Shown here: piece by piece, positions 1-8,798 of the stretch
Layout of the letters: every line of letters begins with the position of its first letter
Numbering within the stretch: position 1 is the first letter of the stretch
Assembly (NCBI GenBank): GCA_965657135.1
Contig: CBFHNF010000014.1
Location: 7,415-71,414 of the forward strand
Length of the DNA stretch: 64,000 bases
Source: HIMB11 sp965657135
GTDB taxonomy: Bacteria; Pseudomonadota; Alphaproteobacteria; Rhodobacterales; Rhodobacteraceae
Direction: 5' to 3'
Position numbers and translations under genes: made by a program
Notes under the pieces: model-generated
The model's input: the letters and a program-made list of their open reading frames with translations, nothing else
Databases searched by the model: none
What the model was told of the DNA's origin: nothing

Positions 1-361
1 CTATGACGCTGATCGAACGGAAATAGCTTTCTCCGAAATCCAATCGGATATAGTTCCACATCATATTCAAAAAGCGGGTCAAAGGCGGTTTATCAAAACC
101 AAACTCTTTTTCAAGTTCCGCAATAAATTCAGGCGGTAGACCTCTTGCTCCGACATAATCTGTGTTGCCAGATGTGTTGGCTGACGTTTCGGATCCACCA
201 CCCGAAATTGCCTCAAACACGTCACCCTCGCCTTCCAAGTTTGCCAATATTTGTTCTATTGGTCCACCTGGGACGAATTGAACCAAGGCAAAGTTAATCA
301 CCATGATCCCCAAAAGTGTGGGAATAACCAAGAGTAGCCGACGTAGGATGTAAGCTCCCAT
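1..361 (-). CDS. yejB: Microcin C/oligopeptide ABC transporter permease, YejB-type (partial)
   Basis: N-terminal 120 residues of an inner-membrane permease of the peptide/microcin C ABC importer family; the rest lies beyond the window start. The translation opens with MGAYILRRLLLVIPTLLG, the usual first transmembrane segment of DppB/YejB permeases, followed by a periplasmic stretch with GLPPEFIAELEKEFGFDKP, which is the conserved region before the second membrane span. The ATG lies four bases after the stop codon of yejA, so the two genes are read as one operon. YejB would pair with YejE and the ATPase YejF, which should lie outside the window. Confidence 0.88.
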   Translation of the reverse strand, partial: MGAYILRRLLLVIPTLLGIMVINFALVQFVPGGPIEQILANLEGEGDVFEAISGGGSETSANTSGNTDYVGARGLPPEFIAELEKEFGFDKPPLTRFLNMMWNYIRLDFGESYFRSISVI

Positions 362-365
362 TTGG

Positions 366-2261
366 TTACCTCAGGACACCCTTAGCCTTTAGATCAGCCG
401 CCTTGTTTGCATTAAACCACCAAAAATCTAAGTTCCCCAGTGCAAACGGTGGCAGTGCTTCAGGATGTTCGTATATATCCCAATATGCAACGCGGTATGT
501 GTTGTTAAACCATTGTGGTACCCAAAAATAATACGCTCGCAATGTGCGGTCTAATGCCTTTACGGCGGTCGCAAGCTCCGCCTTGTTTTGGGCATTTACA
601 ACATGGTCGATTAGGGCATCAACAGCTTCTGATTTTAAACCCATTGAATTAAAAACAGATTGGTCTGCTGTTTCTGACCCAAAGTATTGCTTCAATCCCG
701 ATGAAGGTTCCAGCGACATTGGGAATTGATCGACCATCATATCAAAATCATAATTGCGCGATCGATCTGTCATTTGCGCTGGATCGATCCGCGAATATAC
801 GGCGTCGATCCCCGCCGCCTTTAGGTTGTCGATAAATGGCAAATGTACGCGATCAAATGTGGGACTATCCTCGATCACTTCTATCATCAGTGTTTCACCC
901 TCGGCATTTCTGCGCAGTCCATCATCGCCTACGCTCCAACCTGCTGCGTCCAAAAGCGCGCTGGCTTTGCGTAAATTTTTCCGATCCAGTGGGCGATTTC
1001 CGGATACAGGCGCCATAACTGCCTCAGCACCAATCACCCCTTCAGGCAAAAGATCAGCAATCGGCTTTAACAGTTCCAATTCAGCTTCTGTTGGAACGCC
1101 CACCGCGGCAAGGTCGCTGTTTTCCCAAAACGAGTTGATCCGCGCATATTGGCCATAGAACAGTGATTCATTTGACCATTCGAAATTAAACAGAAGCCCA
1201 ATCGCCTGCCGCACGCGAATATCACTGAATTTGTCGCGGCGTAAGTTCATCACATAGCTTTGGCCAGTCGCCATTCCACCATCAGGTAGCAGTGTTTTCA
1301 CCACATGACCCTCATTCAGGGCAGGAAAATCATATGCAGTTGCCCATGATTTTGATGAATTTTCTTGTCTAAATGTGTAAGCGCCAGATTTGAAACCCTC
1401 AAACGCAGCATTTGAATCCGCGAAATATTCTATTCTGATCGTATCAAAATTCCCGCGACCTTTGTTGAATGGCAGGTCCTTGCCCCAATAATCCGGGTTC
1501 CGTCGGTACGTGATACGTTTATTAATATCGTAACTGTCTAGCACATATGGGCCCGATCCAATCGCGGGCTCAATCCGTGATTCATCTAACTTCGCATCGG
1601 TTTTTTCAAACCAAGCTTTGCTTTTTACCGGCAATCCACCGACAATAGGAATTGCATCGCGGCGTGAGGCATCCTCTGCAAAGGAATATTTGATGCGGTG
1701 CGGACCTTGGATTTCAACACCAGTGACGATCTGGCCTAAAATCGCACGATAGCTTGCCAAACCCTCATTCAAAAACAACTCATATGTAAACGCCACATCT
1801 TCCGATGTGACAGGTGAGCCATCAGAAAACCGTGCTTCGGGACGCAGGTTAAAAATGACCCAGGATTGATCATCTGGGTACTCTAATGTTTCCGCCAACA
1901 ATCCGTAAATTGTGCCGACTTCGTCTGATGTACCAGCTAATAGTGATTCGAATGGCGCGCTTGCCAGTGCACCTGCACGACCCTTGCGCGTGTATGGGTT
2001 AAAACTGTCAAATGTTCCCATCATCCAGATTGAAATCTCGCCGCCTTTTGGTGCATTGGGATTAACATAGTCAAGGTGCGCGTAATCAGCGGGATATTTC
2101 AATTCACCAAAGAAATTGTATCCATGCGTTTTCGTAATACCCTCATCAGCACGCGCCGAAATCGCCCCAAATATTACGGCAAGTCCGATCGCCGAACCAA
2201 TAACCATATTGCGCAAATTAACAGCATTAATTGCTTTCACCTGAGCCGTCGATTTAGTCAT
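366..2261 (-). CDS. yejA: Extracellular solute-binding protein, YejA-type (SBP family 5)
   Basis: Periplasmic binding protein (631 aa) delivering oligopeptides to the YejBEF importer. Residues 1-38 look like a signal peptide: a lysine-bearing start, a hydrophobic core around 19-34, and an A-R-A cleavage site before D39. The mature protein begins with the THGYNFFGELKYP region and has the family-5 landmarks SFNPY and FNLRPEARFSDGSPVTSEDV near 85-160. Length matches YejA-like proteins (about 600 aa) and is longer than DppA. It is first in the operon and is followed closely by yejB. Which peptides are taken up cannot be read from the sequence. Confidence 0.9.
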   Translation of the reverse strand: MTKSTAQVKAINAVNLRNMVIGSAIGLAVIFGAISARADEGITKTHGYNFFGELKYPADYAHLDYVNPNAPKGGEISIWMMGTFDSFNPYTRKGRAGALASAPFESLLAGTSDEVGTIYGLLAETLEYPDDQSWVIFNLRPEARFSDGSPVTSEDVAFTYELFLNEGLASYRAILGQIVTGVEIQGPHRIKYSFAEDASRRDAIPIVGGLPVKSKAWFEKTDAKLDESRIEPAIGSGPYVLDSYDINKRITYRRNPDYWGKDLPFNKGRGNFDTIRIEYFADSNAAFEGFKSGAYTFRQENSSKSWATAYDFPALNEGHVVKTLLPDGGMATGQSYVMNLRRDKFSDIRVRQAIGLLFNFEWSNESLFYGQYARINSFWENSDLAAVGVPTEAELELLKPIADLLPEGVIGAEAVMAPVSGNRPLDRKNLRKASALLDAAGWSVGDDGLRRNAEGETLMIEVIEDSPTFDRVHLPFIDNLKAAGIDAVYSRIDPAQMTDRSRNYDFDMMVDQFPMSLEPSSGLKQYFGSETADQSVFNSMGLKSEAVDALIDHVVNAQNKAELATAVKALDRTLRAYYFWVPQWFNNTYRVAYWDIYEHPEALPPFALGNLDFWWFNANKAADLKAKGVLR

Positions 2262-2342
2262 AGCTTATCTCCCGTGTTGGACATAAGGCTAGGGCGTTCA
2301 TTGGTCAGGTTCAATAGCGATAAAACATATGTGAACAAAAGA

Positions 2343-2369
2343 AAAAGCCGCGCAGGGGTGCACGGCTTT
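2343..2369 (-). terminator. Rho-independent terminator of the cytochrome c gene
   Basis: Inverted repeat AAAGCCG / CGGCTTT with a 12-base middle. Read on the minus strand it lies just after the cytochrome stop codon and is followed by a run of T residues. Confidence 0.6.
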
Positions 2370-2391
2370 CAATAATTTGGATAAAAGAGAC

Positions 2392-2913
2392 TTAGTTAAC
2401 GGTCGCAAGATACGCGATTACGTTTGCACGATCTTCAATTTTCTTCAGTCCCGCAAAACCCATTTTCGTACCCGGTGCGTATTTCTTAGGATTTTCGAGG
2501 AAACCATTCAGGTTTTCAGGAGACCAGACGTCTGCAACAGCGCTTAGTGCACCAGAGTAACCATAACCTTCGACACTATCTACCGCGCGACCAACAACTT
2601 GATACATGTGAGGTCCAGTAACGTTTTCGCCATCACCCAATTTGTGACATGCTTTACACTTGCCAAAAATTTTCTCGCCTTTGGCAGCATCTGCCGCCGC
2701 ATAGATGGTCGCGAAATCAACCACTTCTTCTTCCTCAACAGTGTCTTCTGCAACTGCAACTTCAATTTCATAGCCGCTCGTTGCATGGTCATCGCCGTGT
2801 CCGTGTCCACCACCAACGTGGTAAAACTCTTCTGCCGCCCATACGCCTAGAAGGTAAATCAATAACGCGCCACAAAACCCGCCGATTACTTTGGTAAATG
2901 TCATTTGATCCAT
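2392..2913 (-). CDS. Membrane-anchored class I cytochrome c (cytochrome cy / c552-like)
   Basis: Electron carrier (173 aa) expected to link the bc1 complex to terminal oxidases. An uncleaved hydrophobic anchor at residues 8-27 is followed by a His/Gly-rich and then strongly acidic linker (31-66). The globular domain contains the haem motif C86-K-A-C89-H90 and the distal ligand region GTKMGF with Met151. This anchor-linker-domain plan is that of the R. capsulatus cytochrome cy type. The start was set at the ATG encoding MDQMTF: an upstream extension would encode a sequence unlike the family and would overlap the divergent pheA leader. It is divergent from pheA. Confidence 0.85.
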   Translation of the reverse strand: MDQMTFTKVIGGFCGALLIYLLGVWAAEEFYHVGGGHGHGDDHATSGYEIEVAVAEDTVEEEEVVDFATIYAAADAAKGEKIFGKCKACHKLGDGENVTGPHMYQVVGRAVDSVEGYGYSGALSAVADVWSPENLNGFLENPKKYAPGTKMGFAGLKKIEDRANVIAYLATVN

Positions 2914-3013
2914 AGCCACATTCCATCTGCTATTGTTTGCGCGGTATGTATCCGCTTTCCTACTGCTTATGCAAGGTGTACAACTGCACCCAAACGACGC
3001 AGTTAGAGAAAAA

Positions 3014-3853
3014 ATGCGACTTATGACACAAAAAATTGCTTTCCAAGGCGCACTAGGCGCGTACAGCCACGAAGCCTGTAGCGTTGCGCGACCCGATTTG
3101 GAACCATTGGCCTGTAAAACCTTTGACGACGTGATCAATGCTGTCAGCACTGGCAAGGCGGAATTTGCTATGTTGCCTGTGGAAAACTCCACCTATGGAC
3201 GTGTGGCAGATATCCACAGATTATTACCAAAAAGCGGCCTTCACATCATTGATGAAACATTCACGCGTGTTCGGATTTCGATCATGGCCAATCCCGGTGT
3301 TAACTTGTCCGACATTAAAATAGCAAGAGCGCATATGGTGTTGTTGCCACAAGCGCAGAATTTTTTGGATGAACACGGAATATCCGCTGAGAGTGCTGTC
3401 GATAGCGCGGGCGCAGCATCTGAATTGGCGGCATCCAAAGAATCAGATGTTGCCGTCATGGCAAGTGAAATTGCGGCCGACATTTATGGATTGAAGGTAT
3501 TAGCTCGTGACATCGAAGACCATGGACACAATACGACCCGCTTTTTGGTAATGTCTCCGAAACCAAACCTTGAGCGACGCGCAAATACCATGCTGACGAC
3601 GTTTGTTTTTCAGGTACGCAACATTCCTGCTGCACTTTACAAAGCAATGGGTGGTTTCGCGACCAATGGCGTAAACATGACGAAATTGGAAAGTTATATG
3701 GTTGGAGGTTCTTTCACGGCCACGCAGTTTTATGCAGATATCGAAGGTCACCCAGAAGACCCCAATGTAAAGCTGGCGCTTGATGAACTGTCGTACTTTA
3801 CGGATTCGATCAAAATTTTAGGCGTATATCCCGCAAGCCCACTGCGCGGTTAA
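3014..3853 (+). CDS. pheA: Prephenate dehydratase
   Basis: Converts prephenate to phenylpyruvate in phenylalanine synthesis; monofunctional, without a chorismate mutase domain. The catalytic domain covers about residues 5-185 with AFQGALGAYSHEA at the start, the LPVENSTYGRVADIH motif, and the TTRF motif (HNTTRFLV) that carries the catalytic Thr. A C-terminal ACT regulatory domain (about 200-275) contains GVNMTKLESYMVG, where phenylalanine would bind. ATG 3014 is chosen because a purine-rich AGAGAA lies just upstream; ATG 3023 (MTQKIAF) is an almost equal alternative. Its stop overlaps the stop of the convergent SRPBCC pseudogene within TTAA. Confidence 0.9.
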   Translation: MRLMTQKIAFQGALGAYSHEACSVARPDLEPLACKTFDDVINAVSTGKAEFAMLPVENSTYGRVADIHRLLPKSGLHIIDETFTRVRISIMANPGVNLSDIKIARAHMVLLPQAQNFLDEHGISAESAVDSAGAASELAASKESDVAVMASEIAADIYGLKVLARDIEDHGHNTTRFLVMSPKPNLERRANTMLTTFVFQVRNIPAALYKAMGGFATNGVNMTKLESYMVGGSFTATQFYADIEGHPEDPNVKLALDELSYFTDSIKILGVYPASPLRG

Positions 3854-4306
3854 ACGGCGGGCAACTGCATAATGAATTCGGCCAACTTTCCAACACGAAA
3901 TTTGAAACGTTGATTGAATTTGGAACGAGCGAGTTTCATTGATTGGACTAACAGCCTTGCGGCGAGTGTTTTAGGCTCAAGTACCGAAATGACCTGTATC
4001 CTCGTTTGCACACGTGACAGCGGAATGACTACAATTTCAAGCCTTGCATGCAATGCTGGGTTGGTGGCGTGAAACTTTAAACTATTCGGCTCATCAAATT
4101 CGACCAAGCGGATTTCAACATCACGCGTACGGCCCCGTACCTTAAATCGACAACTCCATCCTAACGTATCTTCGTTCGAATTATTTTGAGAAATTTATGA
4201 TACCCGTACGTTGCGCTTTATCGCAATACGTTCGAACGTTTCGAAATCTGACAGACGCGCAAACACATCCGCCTTTGGCAACATCTTCTTGCGCTGAAAA
4301 CTTCAT
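3850..4306 (-). pseudogene. SRPBCC (START-like) family protein, broken by a frameshift and an in-frame stop
   Basis: Reading from ATG 4306, the first nine codons (MKFSAQEDV) fit the N-terminus of the short SRPBCC proteins found next to pheA in Rhodobacterales. One surplus base near 4279 then shifts the frame. In the corrected frame the protein continues PKADVFARLSDFETFERIAI until a TAA at 4195-4197, after which the same frame resumes with LGWSCRFKVRGR and runs to the normal end, including LEPKTLAARLLVQSMKLARS. Repaired, it would be about 150 aa, the usual family length. An intact 85-codon reading frame remains from an internal ATG at 4107, but it lacks the N-terminal strand and helices of the fold. 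The function of the family is unknown; it lies 30 bases after nudC on the same strand. Confidence 0.8.
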
Positions 4307-4336
4307 ACTCGTCCCATCTCCCGAGTCTTGAATACC

Positions 4337-5287
4337 CTAGTCCAAACGATCTGCAAGCCAGTTTTTTATTAAAAAATGCGCAATTGATCCCGGACGCGCG
4401 GGGAAAAGAGTATCATTATTACCCGCAAAGACATCCATCATATCTGATTTCGACATCCACAATGCGTCTTCAATCTCATGTGGGTCGATTGTAATTTGTT
4501 TTGTACTCGCGCTTCCATGGCAGCCAATCATCAAAGAATTCGGGAACGCCCACGGCTGACTTGCAAGGTACGAAACGTCCCCAACAATAACATTAGTTTC
4601 CTCTAAAACCTCCCGTCTTACGGCGCCTTCGATTGTTTCGCCAGGTTCCAAGAAACCTGCAAGAAGTGAGTACATTTTTTCGGGAAAATTGGGCGAACGC
4701 CCCAATAATATTTCGTCACCATGAGTGATCAACATGATAACGACCGGATCTGTTCTCGGAAAATGAGAGGCATCGCACTGTGCGCAGCTACGCTGCCAGC
4801 CTGACTGAACCAGCAAACTTTGACCACCACATTTTGAGCAAAACTTATGGCTCTGATGCCACTGAAACAATGCCCTTGCCGTTGCTGCAAATTCACAATC
4901 CCGCGCGCTAAGAGCATTCATGCAACCGCGCAATTCCAAAAAGACCTGTGACGCAGGCAGATCAGGATGACGTTGTTCGGTTGGGTCAAAAAAACCTAAC
5001 GACTGCGCCTCTTGATCGGTGGGTGGCTCCCAACTGGAAATGTCAGTTGCAAAAAATAATGTGCTATCGTCTCTGCCCAGAAAAATCTGAGGTGCGTTTT
5101 TTAAGATCAGATGTGAACAGGGCAACAAAGCCAGTTTTTGGACGTCGCCTGTTACGATCAAAACCTTTCCACGCCAAATAACAATCGATTGACCGTTCAG
5201 TATTTCTTGGTCCTGTAATTTTCCGCGCAATTGTGCGGCACGATCCAGACCGGACCCCCCAAATGTCACTGTTTCTGCAAGTTTCAT
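4337..5287 (-). CDS. nudC: NAD(H) pyrophosphatase / NAD-RNA decapping Nudix hydrolase
   Basis: Hydrolyses NAD(H) to NMN(H) and AMP; the family also removes NAD caps from RNA. The protein (316 aa) has a variable N-terminal domain, a zinc ribbon with Cys150, Cys153, Cys168 and Cys171, and a Nudix domain with the box GFLEPGETIEGAVRREVLEE at about 211-230. The signature SQPWAFPNS at 243-251, specific to NudC within the Nudix superfamily, is present. The start at MKLAETVTF gives the expected length. It is read in the same direction as the downstream SRPBCC pseudogene and may have been cotranscribed with it. Confidence 0.92.
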   Translation of the reverse strand: MKLAETVTFGGSGLDRAAQLRGKLQDQEILNGQSIVIWRGKVLIVTGDVQKLALLPCSHLILKNAPQIFLGRDDSTLFFATDISSWEPPTDQEAQSLGFFDPTEQRHPDLPASQVFLELRGCMNALSARDCEFAATARALFQWHQSHKFCSKCGGQSLLVQSGWQRSCAQCDASHFPRTDPVVIMLITHGDEILLGRSPNFPEKMYSLLAGFLEPGETIEGAVRREVLEETNVIVGDVSYLASQPWAFPNSLMIGCHGSASTKQITIDPHEIEDALWMSKSDMMDVFAGNNDTLFPARPGSIAHFLIKNWLADRLD

Positions 5288-5393
5288 ATTCGCCCTATCT
5301 CAGTTCGTACCGCAACGCTTACATGCAGGTCACAGACAATCAACGCTTTTTCGCAGTCTTGCAATTAATTACCCAAACCTCTAAGTAGCCCAT

Positions 5394-5488
5394 CGAGAGG
5401 TTGGCGCGGGCGAGCGCCTCGCCAACCCGGTCAGGTCCGGAAGGAAGCAGCCGTAACGAGCCCCGCTTGGGTCGTTGTCAGCCTCTCA
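5394..5488 (+). ncRNA. ffs: Signal recognition particle RNA, small bacterial (4.5S) type
   Basis: Contains the near-universal SRP loop core GTCAGGTCCGGAAGGAAGC (about 5433-5451), which binds Ffh. The ends pair as GAGAGG (5395-5400) with CCTCTC (5482-5487), closing a single long hairpin of about 95 nt, as in the alphaproteobacterial 4.5S RNA. It functions in cotranslational targeting of membrane proteins. It lies beside the dnaX-ybaB-recR operon, a neighbourhood in which ffs is common in this lineage. Exact ends are estimated from the terminal stem. Confidence 0.93.
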
Positions 5489-5490
5489 CC

Positions 5491-5973
5491 TTACACCTTA
5501 AGAGCCCAATCTTTTTGATGTCGTGTTTCTACGGCGCAGGGTCTGATCCCCCGCAACCTATTCATTGCATCTTCGCTGTGCTCACCTGCCTCGATCATCA
5601 AACGCAACACGGCCATTCCAGTTCGACCGCAGCCACCACGGCAATGAACGATGACACGACCACCTTCGTTTAAAATGCGATGCAATGTTTGCGAAATAGG
5701 ATCCCACAACATATCACGATCTGCAGGTGCTGCCTGAAAATCATCGACGGGGAAATGCAGCCATTGAACATTTGCGTCACGCAAATCATCGGGGATATTC
5801 GCGGATCCCAACTTTTTCATTTCGGCTTGACCCGTCATCGATAAAACAGCCACTGGTTTCCATGCCAACCACTCCTGCATTTCTTTTGCGTAATCCCCTT
5901 TTGCACCGGGGATCGGAGACATCCCAATAACACCATCGCCAAATGACAATTCAGATATTTCAAACTCACTCAT
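5491..5973 (-). CDS. Dual-specificity / tyrosine phosphatase-like protein
   Basis: Small cysteine phosphatase (160 aa). The P-loop H110-C111-R-G-G-C-G-R117-T-G fits the C(X)5R signature, with Cys111 as nucleophile and Arg117 as phosphate ligand; the PVDDF segment at 76-80 can supply the general-acid Asp. No signal peptide or extra domain is seen. ATG 5973 (MSEFEI) is preferred over the in-frame GTG twelve bases upstream, since GAGG sits at a good distance before it. Substrate unknown. Its 3' end abuts the SRP RNA gene and it is divergent from dnaX. Confidence 0.8.
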   Translation of the reverse strand: MSEFEISELSFGDGVIGMSPIPGAKGDYAKEMQEWLAWKPVAVLSMTGQAEMKKLGSANIPDDLRDANVQWLHFPVDDFQAAPADRDMLWDPISQTLHRILNEGGRVIVHCRGGCGRTGMAVLRLMIEAGEHSEDAMNRLRGIRPCAVETRHQKDWALKV

Positions 5974-6049
5974 CACGAACCTCACACATTGCTCTGGACC
6001 TTCTAACGATGGCAGCGTAGCTTAGACAAGAGCGAAAATCCGAGGTCCC

Positions 6050-7807
6050 ATGTCTGACACCACCAACCAAAGCTATCAGGTTCTTGCGCGGAAATACCGC
6101 CCTGAAACTTTTGCAGATTTGGTTGGTCAGGATGCAATGGTCCGCACCCTTAAAAACGCCTTTGCCGCAGATCGCATCGCGCAAGCATTTATTATGACAG
6201 GGATTCGTGGAACGGGTAAAACCACCACCGCCCGTATCATTGCCAAAGGCATGAACTGTATTGGGCCCGATGGTCAGGGTGGGCCAACGACAGACCCCTG
6301 TGGCGTTTGCGAACATTGCAGCGCAATCATTGAAGGGCGCCATGTAGATGTTATGGAAATGGATGCCGCCAGCCGCACAGGCGTCGATGATATTCGTGAA
6401 ATCATTGATAGCGTCCACTATCGCGCGGCGTCTGCCCGATACAAAATTTACATCATCGACGAAGTTCACATGCTTTCGACCAATGCCTTCAATGCATTGC
6501 TAAAGACGCTGGAAGAACCACCTGCGCATGTAAAATTTATCTTTGCGACCACTGAAATTCGGAAAGTTCCTGTCACTGTCCTATCTAGATGTCAGCGCTT
6601 TGATCTGAGACGGATTGAGCCTGAGGTCATGATTGCACTTATGCAAAGAATCGCAGCCTCAGAATCAGCAGAGATCACAGATGATGCCTTAGCCCTGATT
6701 ACCCGCGCAGCCGAAGGATCAGCGCGCGATGCAACGTCATTGCTGGATCAGGCCATAAGCCATGGCGCGGGCGAGACGACTGCCGATCAAGTGCGTGCGA
6801 TGCTTGGACTAGCCGATCGTGGCAGAGTTTTGGATTTATTCGAAGCAATCATGCGCGGTGACGCTTCTGTTGCATTGGCCGAATTAGGGGCACAATACTC
6901 AGACGGTGCTGATCCGATGGCGATTATGCGTGACTTGGCCGAAATCACACATTGGATTTCGGTTGTTAAGATAACGCCCGACGCCGCCGATGACCCAACT
7001 GTTTCACCCGACGAACGCACGCGCGGGGCAACATTATCAGAACAATTAGCAATGCGTATTTTGACACGCATGTGGCAAATGTTGCTCAAGGCATTAGACG
7101 AAGTTGCGCAAGCGCCCAATTCAATGATGGCCGCTGAAATGGCGATTATTCGACTAACCCATGTTGCCGACCTGCCATCACCCGAGGAATTGGTCAAAAA
7201 ACTTCAGAACGCTCCGCAACCCACAATGCCATCGTCAGGTGGAGCACGATCGAACACCGCGAGAACCGTCACACATGCACAGTCCTCATCAGCGATTGCG
7301 CCCGCACCTCAAGGAGGTCCAACCGCGTCACTAGGTTCCGCACAACCTGCAACCCTAACGATTTCGTCTCTAGCGCACTATGCAACATTTGAAGCTGTCG
7401 TCGATTTGGTGCGATCACAACGGGATGTAAAATTACTTGTTGAAGTCGAATCGTGTATTCGACTTGTGTCTTACCAACCGGGCCGCATTGAATTTACCCC
7501 AACACCAGATGCGCCCAATGATTTGTCACAGCGGCTTGGCAGTGCTTTACAACGTTGGACAGGTGCGCGTTGGGCGATCATCCTATCGAATTCGGGAACT
7601 GCAACAACCATCGCCGAAGATAGAATGGCAGCGGAAGATGCCATTAAAACAAAAGCTGCGCAGCATCCGTTGCTTAAAGCCGCGATCGCTAGTTTTCCAA
7701 ACGCCAAAATTATTGATATCCGCACCGCGGCTGACATAACGGCAGATGCAGAATTGGAGGCACTGCCAGAAGTAGAAGATGAATGGGATCCATTCGAAGA
7801 AAGTTAA
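6050..7807 (+). CDS. dnaX: DNA polymerase III subunits gamma/tau
   Basis: Clamp-loader ATPase of the replicative polymerase (585 aa). Domain I has Walker A GIRGTGKTT at 51-59, four zinc-binding cysteines at 70, 84, 87 and 90, Walker B IIDEVH at 135-140 and the SRC sensor (LSRCQRF). The C-terminal part, after a low-complexity Ser/Ala/Pro linker near 395-430, is the tau-specific region that contacts the polymerase. GAGG precedes the start. It is first in the conserved dnaX-ybaB-recR run. I did not see a convincing slippery heptamer for gamma production. Confidence 0.95.
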   Translation: MSDTTNQSYQVLARKYRPETFADLVGQDAMVRTLKNAFAADRIAQAFIMTGIRGTGKTTTARIIAKGMNCIGPDGQGGPTTDPCGVCEHCSAIIEGRHVDVMEMDAASRTGVDDIREIIDSVHYRAASARYKIYIIDEVHMLSTNAFNALLKTLEEPPAHVKFIFATTEIRKVPVTVLSRCQRFDLRRIEPEVMIALMQRIAASESAEITDDALALITRAAEGSARDATSLLDQAISHGAGETTADQVRAMLGLADRGRVLDLFEAIMRGDASVALAELGAQYSDGADPMAIMRDLAEITHWISVVKITPDAADDPTVSPDERTRGATLSEQLAMRILTRMWQMLLKALDEVAQAPNSMMAAEMAIIRLTHVADLPSPEELVKKLQNAPQPTMPSSGGARSNTARTVTHAQSSSAIAPAPQGGPTASLGSAQPATLTISSLAHYATFEAVVDLVRSQRDVKLLVEVESCIRLVSYQPGRIEFTPTPDAPNDLSQRLGSALQRWTGARWAIILSNSGTATTIAEDRMAAEDAIKTKAAQHPLLKAAIASFPNAKIIDIRTAADITADAELEALPEVEDEWDPFEES

Positions 7808-7818
7808 CGGAGTAACAC

Positions 7819-8163
7819 ATGTTCAAAGGTCTAGGCGCCATGGGCGATATGGCAAAATTGATGAAAAACGCCCAAGAGATGCAGGGCAAAGTCGTGCAGA
7901 TGCAGGAAGAGATGCACAACATCACGGTGGTTGGCGAAGCTGGTGCAGGACTGGTCAAAGCAACATGTACAGCTAAGGGTGATTTAAAGACATTAGATAT
8001 CGATCCTTCAATTTTTTCGAAAGATGACAAAGAAGTCGTTGAGGATTTGATCGTCGCCGCGGTCAAAGATGCCCAGGAAAAGGCATCAAATCGCGAACGT
8101 GAAGAGATGCAAAAACTTACAGAAAGCCTTGGATTGCCTCCTGGGATGAATCTTCCTTTCTAG
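7819..8163 (+). CDS. YbaB/EbfC family nucleoid-associated protein
   Basis: DNA-binding protein of 114 aa, acting as a dimer. The N-terminus MFKGLGAMGDMAKLMKNAQEM is the typical amphipathic helix, and residues around 35-60 (VVGEAGAGLVKATCTAKG) are the conserved beta core of YbaB. It sits 11 bases after dnaX and 4 bases before recR, the near-universal order of these three genes, so cotranslation is likely. Confidence 0.93.
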   Translation: MFKGLGAMGDMAKLMKNAQEMQGKVVQMQEEMHNITVVGEAGAGLVKATCTAKGDLKTLDIDPSIFSKDDKEVVEDLIVAAVKDAQEKASNREREEMQKLTESLGLPPGMNLPF

Positions 8164-8167
8164 GAAC

Positions 8168-8761
8168 ATGAGCGGCGCAAAAGATATTCATGATTTAATC
8201 GATCTGATGGCCAAGCTGCCTGGGCTTGGTCCGCGATCTGCGCGTCGAACCGTTCTACATATGGTGCGCAAGAAAAACTATTTACTGGCCCCACTCGCAG
8301 ATCTTATGCAGCAGGTTGCTTCATCCGCCAGAGAGTGTCTGAATTGTGGCAATATAGGCACCACTGACATTTGTGACATTTGCGAAAGTGAAAAACGCGC
8401 CAATGGCGAAATTTGCATTGTCGAAGATGTTGCCGACTTGTGGGCGATGGAACGCGCTGGAGTGTTTCACGGTCGCTATCATGTTTTGGGTGGTACATTA
8501 TCGGCGTTAGACGCGATTGGGCCCGATGAGCTCCGCATTCCGAAACTTAAAGATCGGCTTGTTACAGAGCAGATCTCGGAAGTGATCTTAGCGTTAAACA
8601 CAACGATAGATGGTCAAACAACCGCACACTACATTGCTGATGAACTTGGGTCAGGTGTGAACATCACAACACTGGCAAAAGGCGTCCCAATTGGTGGCGA
8701 ATTGGATTATTTGGACGATGGCACTATTTCTGCCGCCCTACGCGCCAGAAAAGCATTTTAG
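8168..8761 (+). CDS. recR: Recombination mediator protein RecR
   Basis: Acts with RecO/RecF in loading RecA at single-strand gaps (197 aa). A helix-hairpin-helix (LPGLGPRSARR, about 17-27) is followed by a four-cysteine zinc finger (Cys57, 60, 69, 72) and a Toprim domain starting with ICIVEDVAD near 81. The terminal region LDYLDDGTISAALRAR is the RecR Walker-like tail. It ends the dnaX-ybaB-recR operon. Confidence 0.95.
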   Translation: MSGAKDIHDLIDLMAKLPGLGPRSARRTVLHMVRKKNYLLAPLADLMQQVASSARECLNCGNIGTTDICDICESEKRANGEICIVEDVADLWAMERAGVFHGRYHVLGGTLSALDAIGPDELRIPKLKDRLVTEQISEVILALNTTIDGQTTAHYIADELGSGVNITTLAKGVPIGGELDYLDDGTISAALRARKAF

Positions 8762-8765
8762 AATT

Positions 8766-8790
8766 TAAAAACCCGGCTCTAAGGCCGGGT
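8766..8790 (-). terminator. Rho-independent terminator of the trcR-type gene (possibly bidirectional)
   Basis: Perfect 7-bp stem ACCCGGC / GCCGGGT with loop TCTAAG. On the minus strand a T run follows directly, fitting termination of the gene ending at 8799; the plus-strand side, after recR, lacks a good T run. Confidence 0.7.
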
Positions 8791-8798
8791 CATTGGAA

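Noticed and set aside
5401..5673. 90-codon plus-strand frame
   Set aside because: It lies over the SRP RNA and the antisense of the phosphatase gene; the RNA signature explains the sequence.
5966..6469. 167-codon minus-strand frame opposite dnaX
   Set aside because: Antisense to the well conserved DnaX ATPase domain; no recognisable protein features.
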